NCBI RefSeq assembly: GCF_024259865.1
Contig: NZ_JAKUDN010000001.1
Span: 184,304-248,303 of the forward strand
Reading direction: 5' to 3'
Length of the DNA: 64,000 bases
Source of the DNA: Candidatus Synchoanobacter obligatus
GTDB taxonomy: Bacteria > Pseudomonadota > Gammaproteobacteria > Comchoanobacterales > Comchoanobacteraceae
Program-made: the position numbers and the translations under genes
Part shown: positions 27,816-36,165 of the stretch, piece after piece
How positions within the stretch are numbered: position 1 is the first letter of the stretch
Layout of the letters: every line of letters begins with the position of its first letter
Notes under the pieces: model-generated
Told to the model about the DNA's origin: nothing
What the model saw: the letters and a program-made list of their open reading frames with translations, nothing else
Databases searched by the model: none

Positions 27816-29111
27816 TTACGAAGCATTGCTACTTGCTCTTCCAGGCGACTTAGGAACTGGCGAGGAGGATGTTTGAGGTGACACTCTTCTTTTTTTCGCT
27901 CTATTTGTCTCCTGTACTTTCACTGCTGCTTGGGCTGTTCTTTCCAAGCTACCCGCCGTAGGGGTGGTACGAAGCAATCGCCCTGAACTATGAGGGCCTG
28001 GAGCCGCGTCAGTTGCCAAGTCTCTAAGCTTAGAACGTAGATCGAGAGAACTTAGTTCTGTACCCTCTAAAAATGCTTGCACAGCACCCATTGCCTGAGA
28101 ATGATTTAACTCGCTCTGATCCTTAAGTTCGCCGAGACGTTCAACCACCCTGTATAAGTTTTGAATCATCTCTTCTCGATGGACAAAACCATTATTATTA
28201 TTGTTTATACGCTCAATACATGCATCTCGCTGATCCTCTTTAATCGTTTCTTGTTCACGATGTTGATTGACAAGCCCCGCAAGTTTATTTACTACAACAC
28301 TAGCCCCCGCCTGATGCTTTTTAATAACGTCATCACCAGTGCTGCCTTTATACAAATCCATTAGCAAACTCTGAGGGCCATACGTTTCTGCTGTTACTTC
28401 TAGTTGTCCTGATACCTTACCAAAAGACCCTCTCTCCTCTACAAGCATTCCAGACAATGTGTTCGCCAATTGACTCGCAAGATCATTGTTTTGATCATTG
28501 ATGTCAGCAATCTTATCAAAAAGTTTGTGCATTACCGTCATTCTTGCCTTAATGTTACCTGAAGCAAATGTCCCCCTCACAGCTTTCTGGGCTTGATCTG
28601 AATTACCGGTCAACTCATTAAAGACCTTAAGAGAGTCTAATAACCGAACATCAGACATAAAAGTTAGTGCACCAGCTGCGATATCCGTTGACTTACCTTT
28701 ACCCATGATGTCATTAGCGTTCACGCTCACAATCCCATTCATCCTCTTATTAAAACTTGCTACCACCTGAGGCGTCATCGCTTTGTATAGCTTCTTACTA
28801 TTCTTCAGTGTTGCTGTTGATAAGCTTTTTGCTAGAGCCTCCCTATCATCACCAGTAACACAGCCCATAGCATTTCTTTCTAACTTTAAATTAGCATTAA
28901 ATTTCATTTGGTCCTGATGAGCCGTGGCTTTACCCCCTTTCGACTTAAAAACAGTAGCCGCTTGATTAATACGTTTTGTTATCAACTTAGCACATTCGGG
29001 CCCAACTTTATCCTTAGATGATGTCTGACATATTTCGGCAGCCTTAACCAGACCGGTAGCACCTGCTTTCTCAAAGGCACCAATGATAGCATTTTGGGTA
29101 GCATTTTGCAA
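27816..29111 (-). CDS. Unknown protein with NLS-like basic C-terminal tail
   Basis: A soluble 431-residue, largely helical protein that I do not recognise. The last 35 residues are disordered and basic, with RAKKRRV (about 404-410) and Ser-Pro pairs (SSSPVPKSPGRASS), a composition that resembles a eukaryotic nuclear localisation signal. A central part (LFDKIADIND then SQLANTLSG) weakly resembles a module shared by the next two genes. The only start I see is a TTG directly after an in-frame stop and there is no clear ribosome-binding site; the true start may be an internal ATG (such as MKFNANL near residue 69) or the 5' end may be damaged. It is probably an effector, by context. Confidence 0.55.
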   Translation of the reverse strand: MQNATQNAIIGAFEKAGATGLVKAAEICQTSSKDKVGPECAKLITKRINQAATVFKSKGGKATAHQDQMKFNANLKLERNAMGCVTGDDREALAKSLSTATLKNSKKLYKAMTPQVVASFNKRMNGIVSVNANDIMGKGKSTDIAAGALTFMSDVRLLDSLKVFNELTGNSDQAQKAVRGTFASGNIKARMTVMHKLFDKIADINDQNNDLASQLANTLSGMLVEERGSFGKVSGQLEVTAETYGPQSLLMDLYKGSTGDDVIKKHQAGASVVVNKLAGLVNQHREQETIKEDQRDACIERINNNNNGFVHREEMIQNLYRVVERLGELKDQSELNHSQAMGAVQAFLEGTELSSLDLRSKLRDLATDAAPGPHSSGRLLRTTPTAGSLERTAQAAVKVQETNRAKKRRVSPQTSSSPVPKSPGRASSNAS

Positions 29112-29177
29112 TTTCTTTGTGCTTTTTTAACCACCGCTAACGCCATCAAACCCTTGTTTTATAGGGTTAAAATTATT

Positions 29178-29660
29178 TTATTCTATAACACTAGCTATCG
29201 ACTTGACCATAGCCTTAGCTATTGGCACTCCCACAGCCTGAGCCGCCGGCAATGCCCCTGCTGGAGGAAAAAAAACTGACGCTACAAACGCATATCCCTC
29301 AAGATTATTGAAAACTTTGGCGCTTGTTTTTACAACATCTTGTAGTTTACCTAGGATCTCTTCAGGCGCTGGAGCCTTTGGTCCAAAATTGACCGTAATA
29401 GCGTTTGCAATTTCCCCTTTTAAACCTTCATCCTTGTACACATTAGCTAACTCATATGCTCTTGCCAATTGTTGGCAAACGATGACCTTTTCATTAAAAT
29501 TAATATCTGATTTTAAAGGTATAAGGAAAGCATCTATCTTATTAGCCCTATTCGATGATTCACCTAATCTAAATGCCTCCTTCAATCTTTTAGCTGTCAC
29601 CGCGCCTGCAAGATCATATAGTCCTTTTTCAATAAATGTTTCCACTTTAGGATCTTTCAT
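29178..29660 (-). CDS. Unknown protein, shares a module with the 651-aa neighbour
   Basis: A 160-residue protein starting at ATG 29660 with AAGGTG upstream and a consensus-like promoter at 29692-29719. Residues about 64-88 (QLARAYELANVYKDEGLKGE and following) align without gaps to residues 520-544 of the HAD-phosphatase protein encoded upstream, with about 10 identities in 25, and a DIN-x-N motif precedes both. The C-terminus is hydrophobic (YAFVASVFFPPAGALPAAQA). I infer a duplicated effector domain of unknown function. Confidence 0.6.
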   Translation of the reverse strand: MKDPKVETFIEKGLYDLAGAVTAKRLKEAFRLGESSNRANKIDAFLIPLKSDINFNEKVIVCQQLARAYELANVYKDEGLKGEIANAITVNFGPKAPAPEEILGKLQDVVKTSAKVFNNLEGYAFVASVFFPPAGALPAAQAVGVPIAKAMVKSIASVIE

Positions 29661-29691
29661 TACATCACCTTAATATTTTTAATTACTTAAT

Positions 29692-29719
29692 GTTATAGCC
29701 CGTTATTTTTATTTGTCAG
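29692..29719 (-). promoter_or_regulatory. Effector-type promoter block, copy 1
   Basis: On the minus strand CTGACA, a 16-nt spacer AATAAAAATAACGGGC and TATAAC, 32 bp before the ATG of the 160-residue gene. It is identical in 27 of 28 positions to the block at 31839-31866. Confidence 0.65.
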
Positions 29720-29852
29720 AGAAAAGAACCCATATGTTATCCCATTGAATAAAAGCAGCGTAATACTGTGATGACTCTCTGGACTAAGAATCACACCACT
29801 AAAGCACCTATAGAATAAAACCGCACTGCTGTTGCGCAATCAAGCTAACAAA

Positions 29853-31808
29853 TCATGCCCCCCCACACGCTCTTCTCGGGTCATCAGTTTTAGGTGCAGG
29901 CCCTTCCTTTCTTCTACGCTCTTTTTCTTCATTTGCTTTGAGCGACGACATATCCCTCATAGACTCCATGCGTATATAATAAACCACGTTACCCGCTTGC
30001 TGAAGTATCCCCTTTTTAGCTATTTCCTTCTCTATATTCATAAAGCTCGCACCTTGTTTAAAAAATCCACGCGCCAATTCTTTTGTTTTCTCAATATTAG
30101 GGGAATTCTCCCCCTTTATCAACGCTGTAGTACCCTTTATAATATTTAGCCTAACATTAGATTTAGATGGGTGTGATAGCGCCTTAACAATCTCTTGGCA
30201 ACTTCCTTCATAACCAACCAGGTTAGCAAACTCCTTTGCAACGACAAGGTTACTCAGATTAGAGTTAATGTCACCACTAGATGCTTCCAAAAAGTGCTCT
30301 ACATCATCTAGAAAAACCTTTTTTTGATCAGCTCTAGCACTCTTCATCAAATCCTTTAGCGATGTTAAGCTTGAAATTAAATCTTTTATATTCGTTATAT
30401 TATCAACAAAACCTTGTGCATACTTTGAGCTTTTTTCCTTGGCAACACCCATTTCCATAATCAGCTTCCTGCTCTCTTCTAGAGGTGGCATAGATGTAGG
30501 GCGTGGAGGAGCTTGGCGAGGCTTAGCAGCGGTAGGGCGTGGAGGAGCAGATTGATCATCGAAAGTGCCTCCTTCCTCACCGAGGCTAGCATGTGTTTGC
30601 GCAGCAGGCTTATAATCAGTTATAAATTTTTCTACCTGCTTGAGCTTCCCCCTATCATTATTAAAGTCATTATTAGCATTATCATCCACAAACACCATAT
30701 TCCCACCCTGCAAAAGGTCTTTAGCCCAAGCCTTTGCTTCTTCCAGACCCATACCATCACCAACCTTATCGTCCATAAACTGACCTAAAACGGTTTGTAA
30801 ATGATGTACTTTTGAATGATCCTTACGACCTTCTGGAGAAGCAATGACCTTAAGATGCTTAGAATGATCATTCCACCACGCTTCTCCACCCCCCAACTCT
30901 TTTAGTTTGGCCTCCATAGCCACTGCAATTGGCTTTGGAAACGAACCGTGAGATAAAATTGCGCAAGGTTTACCTTCTCTCACCCTATCATATATAGTCT
31001 TCATCATTTCCTTATTAAGCCCATCTTTCCACTCAGGATTTTCCTTTAAAAAATCTTCACTTTCGAAATTTAACCCTTGTAGGTATTTGAAGTTGAGGAG
31101 TTTACTAATATTTCCCATGCCCCCTAGCATTGCCATAGTCCCACCTTCAGCAAATAGCGCCTGTCTTAATACATCTAACTGCGGTGAATTACTATCATAC
31201 TCTTTTTTAAAGCTTTGAAGTTTATTGATATGCGGCATTTGCTCATCCAATATTTTATTATCTAAATCAGCAGTTTGCATAGTTTTCAGCCGTAATGTCA
31301 GCTGTCTTATCTTATCACAATTTTCGGCTTGAGCTTGGGGAATATCGGCATCCACTAACTCTTCAATATCATCATCATCATCATCACACACAAATGTTTT
31401 TAATAGTTTTGTTCGCACCGCTTCATCTTTAACAGCTAACTTAAAGCTTTTCTGCAATTCCTTAAAATTTCCAACAACATCATTATCATCAGAAATTTTA
31501 TAAACACAGTCTACCATGGACTTAAATTTATCATGATCCTTTAAGGCTCTTAGCGCTTGCGCCACACTCTTATCATATCCCCCTTCTTCTATCGAAGCTT
31601 GTAACATCTTGTAACATGGATTTACTACAAAACAAAGACGCGGAATACCCAATGTTTCATCAAAAGCTTTACCAACATGGTCATCATGCATATGATATGA
31701 ATTGAGTGTTTGATCAAAATCAAGAGCCAGAATTTTTGCATCCTGAGCTTTCGTCTGATCAAAACCTTGACCACGTTCAAAGAGCATAAATGTCGTTTCA
31801 TATTTCAT
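29853..31808 (-). CDS. HAD-type phosphatase with proline-rich segment, candidate effector
   Basis: A 651-residue protein. All four HAD motifs can be placed: I as DFDQT (Asp30, Asp32), II as Ser286 in AILSHGSF, III as a Lys in GRKDHSKVHHL (329 or 333) and IV as FVDDNANND (Asp375, Asp376). A long helical insert (about 60-275), including an acidic CDDDDDDIEE stretch, lies between motifs I and II. After the catalytic part come two APPRPT motifs (421-426 and 433-438), typical of SH3-binding ligands, then a helical C-terminal module shared with the 160-residue neighbour. Phosphatase activity is inferred. No signal peptide. Expression from the promoter block at 31839-31866. Confidence 0.7.
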   Translation of the reverse strand: MKYETTFMLFERGQGFDQTKAQDAKILALDFDQTLNSYHMHDDHVGKAFDETLGIPRLCFVVNPCYKMLQASIEEGGYDKSVAQALRALKDHDKFKSMVDCVYKISDDNDVVGNFKELQKSFKLAVKDEAVRTKLLKTFVCDDDDDDIEELVDADIPQAQAENCDKIRQLTLRLKTMQTADLDNKILDEQMPHINKLQSFKKEYDSNSPQLDVLRQALFAEGGTMAMLGGMGNISKLLNFKYLQGLNFESEDFLKENPEWKDGLNKEMMKTIYDRVREGKPCAILSHGSFPKPIAVAMEAKLKELGGGEAWWNDHSKHLKVIASPEGRKDHSKVHHLQTVLGQFMDDKVGDGMGLEEAKAWAKDLLQGGNMVFVDDNANNDFNNDRGKLKQVEKFITDYKPAAQTHASLGEEGGTFDDQSAPPRPTAAKPRQAPPRPTSMPPLEESRKLIMEMGVAKEKSSKYAQGFVDNITNIKDLISSLTSLKDLMKSARADQKKVFLDDVEHFLEASSGDINSNLSNLVVAKEFANLVGYEGSCQEIVKALSHPSKSNVRLNIIKGTTALIKGENSPNIEKTKELARGFFKQGASFMNIEKEIAKKGILQQAGNVVYYIRMESMRDMSSLKANEEKERRRKEGPAPKTDDPRRACGGA

Positions 31809-31838
31809 CGCTTAACCTATTGTTTTTAAATTGATAGG

Positions 31839-31866
31839 GTTATAGCGCGTTATTTTTATTTGTCAG
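31839..31866 (-). promoter_or_regulatory. Effector-type promoter block, copy 2
   Basis: Minus-strand CTGACA, spacer AATAAAAATAACGCGC and TATAAC, 30 bp before the ATG of the HAD-phosphatase gene. The near identity with the block at 29692-29719 extends beyond what is needed for a sigma-70 site. Confidence 0.65.
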
Positions 31867-31885
31867 AAAAAAGGAACAAATGCCC

Positions 31886-31975
31886 ACATTTTATCAAGAC
31901 TACCACTGGCATCCGGTATTGGTGATTATTTAAGGTCAATAAAAAAAGCGCCACTGTCGGTTACAGCAGCGCTTT
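31886..31975 (+). repeat. 90-bp direct repeat, copy A (contains hairpin)
   Basis: Identical at 86 of 90 positions, without gaps, to 32613-32702, in the same orientation. The right end carries the hairpin AAAGCGC...GCGCTTT (31945-31975), which lies just beyond the stop of the 198-residue ORF and should terminate it. Confidence 0.9.
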
Positions 31976-31984
31976 ATTAATTTA

Positions 31985-32581
31985 TCAGAGACGAGTTCCT
32001 CCTTCACCATCCGGACCCCTGCCAACATTAGGGGCTTGAAGGGGCTTAGGTTCTTTATTATTTCTGTTTTGTCTAGCATTCTCAGCACCCTCATTTGCTC
32101 TATCTGCAGCGCTCCCCACTGGTTCAGTGAGCGAAGATTGGGGTTTTTTATCAATATAAATTTCTATAATAGGTCCTAATTTTTCGTTGTTGACGTGATG
32201 TAAAGCTTGAGTCTGAATAGTCTTTTTATAATCAGCGTCTTCTATTGTGTCCATGAAAGTAAGGAAGCCTTGCATAACCTCCTTGCGTACCGTAAGCGGC
32301 CACCTACCGATCTTTTTAGCTATGCCAGCAATATTGTGATCATCCTGTCTAATACCAAGACAATTAGACATAAACAAATCCCTCTGCATAGCCTCCTTTA
32401 TACTGCCATGAAACCTGCTAAGCGACAATCCATCATAATCTTTAAGTGCCTTTTTCAGACAAAAACTCACATCTTGATTACTATTATCATCAATCTCCTG
32501 CGTAATAGACCTTATTTCATCAATCTCCTGCATAATAGACCATACCTGTGGCTTCAACACAGCTTTCTCCACTTTCTCCAC
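31985..32581 (-). CDS. Unknown protein inserted between the two 90-bp repeats
   Basis: A 198-residue soluble ORF starting at GTG 32581. Near the N-terminus two similar segments (MQEIDEIRSI and TQEIDDN) come from a short DNA duplication, the middle is helical, and the last 50 residues are polar and disordered (ENARQNRNNKEPKPL). The frame stays open for 12 further codons upstream, right up to the border of repeat copy B, with no ATG and no convincing ribosome-binding site; it may be a 5'-truncated fragment of a longer gene. I do not recognise it. Confidence 0.45.
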   Translation of the reverse strand: MEKVEKAVLKPQVWSIMQEIDEIRSITQEIDDNSNQDVSFCLKKALKDYDGLSLSRFHGSIKEAMQRDLFMSNCLGIRQDDHNIAGIAKKIGRWPLTVRKEVMQGFLTFMDTIEDADYKKTIQTQALHHVNNEKLGPIIEIYIDKKPQSSLTEPVGSAADRANEGAENARQNRNNKEPKPLQAPNVGRGPDGEGGTRL

Positions 32582-32612
32582 AACACTCTTCGTTTCCTCT
32601 TGGGTAAGGCCA

Positions 32613-32702
32613 ACATTTTATCAAGACTGGCACTGGCATCCGGTATTGGTGATTATTTAAGATCAATAAAAAAAGCGCCACTGTTGGTTACAGCAGCGCT
32701 TT
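32613..32702 (+). repeat. 90-bp direct repeat, copy B (contains ndk terminator)
   Basis: Second copy of the element at 31886-31975. It lies directly behind ndk, so this is probably the original location and the other copy arose when the segment between them was inserted or duplicated. The distance between copies is 727 bp. Confidence 0.9.
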
Positions 32703-32707
32703 TTTTA
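32672..32707 (-). terminator. Intrinsic terminator of ndk
   Basis: Read on the minus strand: AAAGCGC-TG-CTGT-aacca-ACAG-TG-GCGCTTTTTTT, a stable hairpin with a seven-T tail, about 14 bp after the ndk stop. An A/T-rich opposite end could make it work in both directions. Confidence 0.8.
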
Positions 32708-32715
32708 AAGCATGG

Positions 32716-33123
32716 TTACTCAGCAAAAAAGAAATCGCATTCTATTTTTGCATTCTCTAAACTATCAGAACCATGGACCGCATTGTTATCAATGTTAGCA
32801 CCATATAACTGACGGATTGTTCCTTCAGCAGCATCTTCAGGATTGGTGGCACCCATGACATCACGGTGATGCAATACCGCATTCTCACCTTCTAAGATCG
32901 ATACAACAACTGGACCTGAGATCATAAACGCAACAAGACTGTTGTAGAAAGGTCTTTCCTGATGCACTGCATAGAATTCTTGTGCTTGCTCTTGAGTCAG
33001 TTGTAGCATTTTCATGCCTTTAACGACTAGACCTGACTTCTCAAAGATTGCCAAGATATTACCGATGTTATTATCTCTAACCGCATCAGGCTTAATAATT
33101 GATAATGTTTGCTCAATTGCCAT
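32716..33123 (-). CDS. ndk: Nucleoside diphosphate kinase
   Basis: A 135-residue enzyme that passes phosphate from ATP to nucleoside diphosphates through a phospho-histidine. The active site is His117 in NAVHGSDS, and the opening [11 protein letters not shown] is typical. Length slightly below the usual 140. It is monocistronic with its own terminator. Together with thyA nearby it serves nucleotide supply. Confidence 0.96.
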   Translation of the reverse strand: MAIEQTLSIIKPDAVRDNNIGNILAIFEKSGLVVKGMKMLQLTQEQAQEFYAVHQERPFYNSLVAFMISGPVVVSILEGENAVLHHRDVMGATNPEDAAEGTIRQLYGANIDNNAVHGSDSLENAKIECDFFFAE

Positions 33124-33258
33124 GTTTTTTCTCCAATGTATCTTGCCACATCATAGCAATCCACCTGATTGAAGTAAAGATACAAATACGATTAAATAAC
33201 GATGTATAATCATAAAAAATCATGATAATATCATGGTATTACGATAACAGGAATGATG

Positions 33259-33915
33259 ATGGACTCAGATGAGCTATTGCCCAATAACTTACAAACCTAC
33301 TTACGATCCATTCTACCGGTAGAAAGTGATGTGCAAATGGCACTAAGAGAACATACCGTAGAACACCCCTATTCCAGTATGCAAATTAGCCCTGAACAAG
33401 GGGCTTTCTTAGCCTGGATTGTTAGGGCTTTTGAGGTTCAATCGATTATTGAAGTGGGGGTATTTACTGGTTACAGTACCTTATGCATGGCCCAAGCACT
33501 GCCTGAGTCAGGAAGGGTTATCGCTTGTGATAAAAATGCTGATTGGGTTGCTCACGGTATCCCTTTTTGGGAACAAGCTGGTATTCGTCATAAAATTGAT
33601 TTAAGGATTGGAGAAGGGAAAGATACGTTAAATGAACTTCAACAATCTGGCATAGCATTGGTGGACTTAGTTTTCATTGATGCTGACAAACCCAACTACC
33701 CAATATATTATGAGCAAGCCTTAACATTACTCCGACCTGGGGGGATACTCATCCTAGACAATATCTTTTTAATGGGACGGGTTGTCACCGATGCTCCTGA
33801 GAAGAAAACTGCTAAAGCTATTCGGGCTTTAAATAAGAAAATACAAGATGATCCCCGGGTAGACCCTGTCATACTACCCTTCCATGACGGTTTGACCCTC
33901 ATCAGAAAATTATAA
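33259..33915 (+). CDS. SAM-dependent O-methyltransferase (caffeoyl-CoA OMT type)
   Basis: A 218-residue class I methyltransferase of O-methyltransferase family 3. SAM-binding motif IIEVGVFTGYSTL, metal and substrate motif FIDADKPNYPIYYE and LILDNIFLMGRV are clear. Bacterial members methylate small catechol-like or unknown metabolites, so the substrate cannot be told. Three consecutive ATG codons are possible; the third (33259) has the best spacing from AGGA. Confidence 0.88.
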   Translation: MDSDELLPNNLQTYLRSILPVESDVQMALREHTVEHPYSSMQISPEQGAFLAWIVRAFEVQSIIEVGVFTGYSTLCMAQALPESGRVIACDKNADWVAHGIPFWEQAGIRHKIDLRIGEGKDTLNELQQSGIALVDLVFIDADKPNYPIYYEQALTLLRPGGILILDNIFLMGRVVTDAPEKKTAKAIRALNKKIQDDPRVDPVILPFHDGLTLIRKL

Positions 33916-33922
33916 AAATAGT

Positions 33923-33951
33923 TTGACAGCCGTCTTGCACTCAAGTATACA
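33923..33951 (+). promoter_or_regulatory. Promoter of the 255-aa unknown gene
   Basis: Perfect TTGACA (33923-33928), 17-nt spacer and TATACA (33946-33951). A second, overlapping option is TTGCAC (33935-33940) with TACAAT 17 nt further on. The sequence AGCGCTACAATTTA after it recurs almost unchanged (AGCACTACAATTTA) before the gene at 56026. Confidence 0.6.
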
Positions 33952-33984
33952 TAGCGCTACAATTTATTAAATGGAGATAATATT

Positions 33985-34752
33985 ATGTTAAATGGAATGG
34001 CCGCCAAGGCCGCCCAGGCCGAATCAAGGCCAAGCGCAGAAAGAGCTGGGGCTGAAAGTATCGATGGTTTACTCGCAGAATTCTGCCAATCAATTAAAGC
34101 TGACTTTGATTCACATCATTTCTTAAAGCAAATAACACCAACAGATGCCAAACTCAATACGACAGCCTTTATTGACCCACTAGGTCTCTTGGTTAATGAA
34201 ATTTACGACTTAGAAGCGAGTTATCGAAAATCTGTAATGAGCAATCTAGGAAAACATCTCGATCGAAAACTAACTTCAAAGGTTATTAAATCTGCCTCTT
34301 CAGCCGAAACGGTAGAAATGAAAGAAACTAGATCAAGAATGCGAGAAGCATTAAATGATACAATACAAACCTACCTTGGCCTTTTAATTCCTGCAATCAA
34401 CCATAGAATTTTCGAGTTAACGGTAGAAATACGCAAAGTTACCACAAAAATGAATGACTTTAGGGATACATTAAAGATACTTAACGACCAAGCTATGCGT
34501 ACTAAGAAGTCAGGCAAAACTATTCAAAAACTGAAACAATCTGATGAAGCTTTTATGAGCATATTGAAAACAACCGATACAGACAGATTATCTGCCTCGG
34601 ATCTTAAAGCCATGCTATTAGAAGCTAGAAAGACAGCTGCAACTGATAAGCATTGGGCGAGTATTATCAAGGACGTATCGGCTTCAGAAGATGCACTCAA
34701 GGAACTTGCTGATTATGCTAGCGATGGTCTAAGCATAAAATCAGCCATATAG
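33985..34752 (+). CDS. Unknown helical protein (255 aa)
   Basis: A soluble, probably all-helical protein with an Ala-rich, disordered N-terminus (GMAAKAAQAESRPS) and a coiled-coil-like centre (FELTVEIRKVTTKMNDFRDT). A good promoter and ribosome-binding site (GGAGA) support it. No signal peptide or membrane helix. I do not recognise it. It is followed after 33 bp by another unknown gene and then thyA on the same strand, so these three may form an operon. Confidence 0.65.
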   Translation: MLNGMAAKAAQAESRPSAERAGAESIDGLLAEFCQSIKADFDSHHFLKQITPTDAKLNTTAFIDPLGLLVNEIYDLEASYRKSVMSNLGKHLDRKLTSKVIKSASSAETVEMKETRSRMREALNDTIQTYLGLLIPAINHRIFELTVEIRKVTTKMNDFRDTLKILNDQAMRTKKSGKTIQKLKQSDEAFMSILKTTDTDRLSASDLKAMLLEARKTAATDKHWASIIKDVSASEDALKELADYASDGLSIKSAI

Positions 34753-34785
34753 TACATCAAACCAGTAACAACCAGGACGTTTTTT

Positions 34786-36165
34786 ATGAACACAACCCTT
34801 ATTTGGAATCAAACCCAACAATTTTTTTACCATGCGATACGTGCCTTACAAGTGTATGCATTTCAATTAACACAAATCTTGGTAGCAACCCCCTGGCCTA
34901 CCTACGCCCTAGCAAGTGCAGGACTTCTAGTAGCTTTTGCAATCTACCGTTATGGATTTGCTAGCAACACAAAAACGGTAGAGAAAACTGTTAAAAGTCA
35001 ATCAGGCTGGTTTGGCAACCTATTTACTTCGACTCAAACCATGATTCAAAATGCTTTGGGTCCGATGCGTACAACGTTGACATCTAACAGCACGGTTTTA
35101 AATGCGTTAGCTGTCCGTGCAGATAGCGCAGAAACCGAAAGAAATACGTTAAATGACAAAATGACAGCATTAACAGAAAGCGCTGAATCGTTTGAGGATC
35201 GCATAGCTCGATTGGAGACAATCATAGAGCAGCAGAAAACTGAGAGATACATGATTCAATCAGAGTTCATTCTAAACAATCCTGGGCCGTTCACATGGAG
35301 TAAGGGCTTTGAGAAAATTGAGTTAGCACCTTCTTCTCAACCTCAAATTACAGAACAAATGATGACTCAGTACTTCACAACCCTGAATTCTTCTCAAACT
35401 GTTGTAGGACCTGAATATATTTTTGCGAACGAAGCCGCTTTTCCATCTCTTAACACCAGTGCTAACCAGCGTAGTCAAATTGATGCCTCAACACTTGAGG
35501 ATTTTTACCGACACCTCGAGGACTGTCAAGAATTGGTTGAAAATAAATTAAGCGACCTTGGATCATTAGACGCAGCAAGCGTGAAAACAGGCATTAGAAG
35601 TATTAATTACGCTACTACGAATGCTACAGACTATGCAATAAAATCCAGTGCAGAATATTCGTCAATTGACCAGGATGGCATAGCTTATACCAATGAACAG
35701 TCATTAAAGAGCCTGATAACATGGTTCCATCGTGATGCAGGAGACAAAGCCAGTGCCCAAGCGTTTCTTAATTACACAGACCGCTTAGTCAATGCTCCCT
35801 TAGCCTCCCTTGATATTATTCCAGGAAAAGAAAACATTGCAAGATTGTTGACCTGTGCTATGCAGGCCGCAACTACGACAGAGACCGTAGAACTGCTCCA
35901 TGAATTAGCCGGCTACATTCTCTGCTTAGGCAAAGCTTGCCTTGTTGAGCTAAATCAACAAACTGAAGAATATAGGACATTCGGGAGTATTGCTGAGTAT
36001 GTGACCAATGAAGATGCTCCAATCCAAAAGGATGGCGATAATAATGAATTTTATCCCCTTCAAAAAGCATATTCAGAAAATGCCACCAATGATTTTGCCT
36101 CAATGCTGGAGAGACTGAGTCAAGGTGATAATGCATACATACCAACCCCTCCAAGAGGTCTTTAG
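34786..36165 (+). CDS. Unknown membrane-anchored coiled-coil protein
   Basis: A 459-residue protein with an N-terminal part of about 40 residues, one membrane helix ([20 protein letters not shown], residues 40-59) and a coiled coil at about 112-150 ([20 protein letters not shown] then [19 protein letters not shown]). The rest is soluble and helical. The topology resembles that of effectors or inclusion-membrane proteins that tether to membranes, but no family is recognised. Its stop codon overlaps the thyA GTG start (TAGTG). Confidence 0.65.
   Translation: MNTTLIWNQTQQFFYHAIRALQVYAFQLTQILVATPWPTYALASAGLLVAFAIYRYGFASNTKTVEKTVKSQSGWFGNLFTSTQTMIQNALGPMRTTLTSNSTVLNALAVRADSAETERNTLNDKMTALTESAESFEDRIARLETIIEQQKTERYMIQSEFILNNPGPFTWSKGFEKIELAPSSQPQITEQMMTQYFTTLNSSQTVVGPEYIFANEAAFPSLNTSANQRSQIDASTLEDFYRHLEDCQELVENKLSDLGSLDAASVKTGIRSINYATTNATDYAIKSSAEYSSIDQDGIAYTNEQSLKSLITWFHRDAGDKASAQAFLNYTDRLVNAPLASLDIIPGKENIARLLTCAMQAATTTETVELLHELAGYILCLGKACLVELNQQTEEYRTFGSIAEYVTNEDAPIQKDGDNNEFYPLQKAYSENATNDFASMLERLSQGDNAYIPTPPRGL

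Noticed and set aside
29140-29175. Inverted repeat-like sequence between the 160- and 431-residue genes
   Set aside because: The arms (AACCC / GGGTT) are only five bases long, with no T tract; too weak to call a terminator.
32560-32620. Short frame reading LPKRKRRV, like a nuclear localisation signal
   Set aside because: It is out of frame with the 198-residue ORF and stops after 20 codons. Probably chance, unless a frameshift once joined it.
32207-32812. 201-codon plus-strand ORF over the 198-residue gene and the ndk end
   Set aside because: It covers the ndk 3' end and the repeat in antisense, with no ribosome-binding site. The minus-strand frame has better amino-acid composition.
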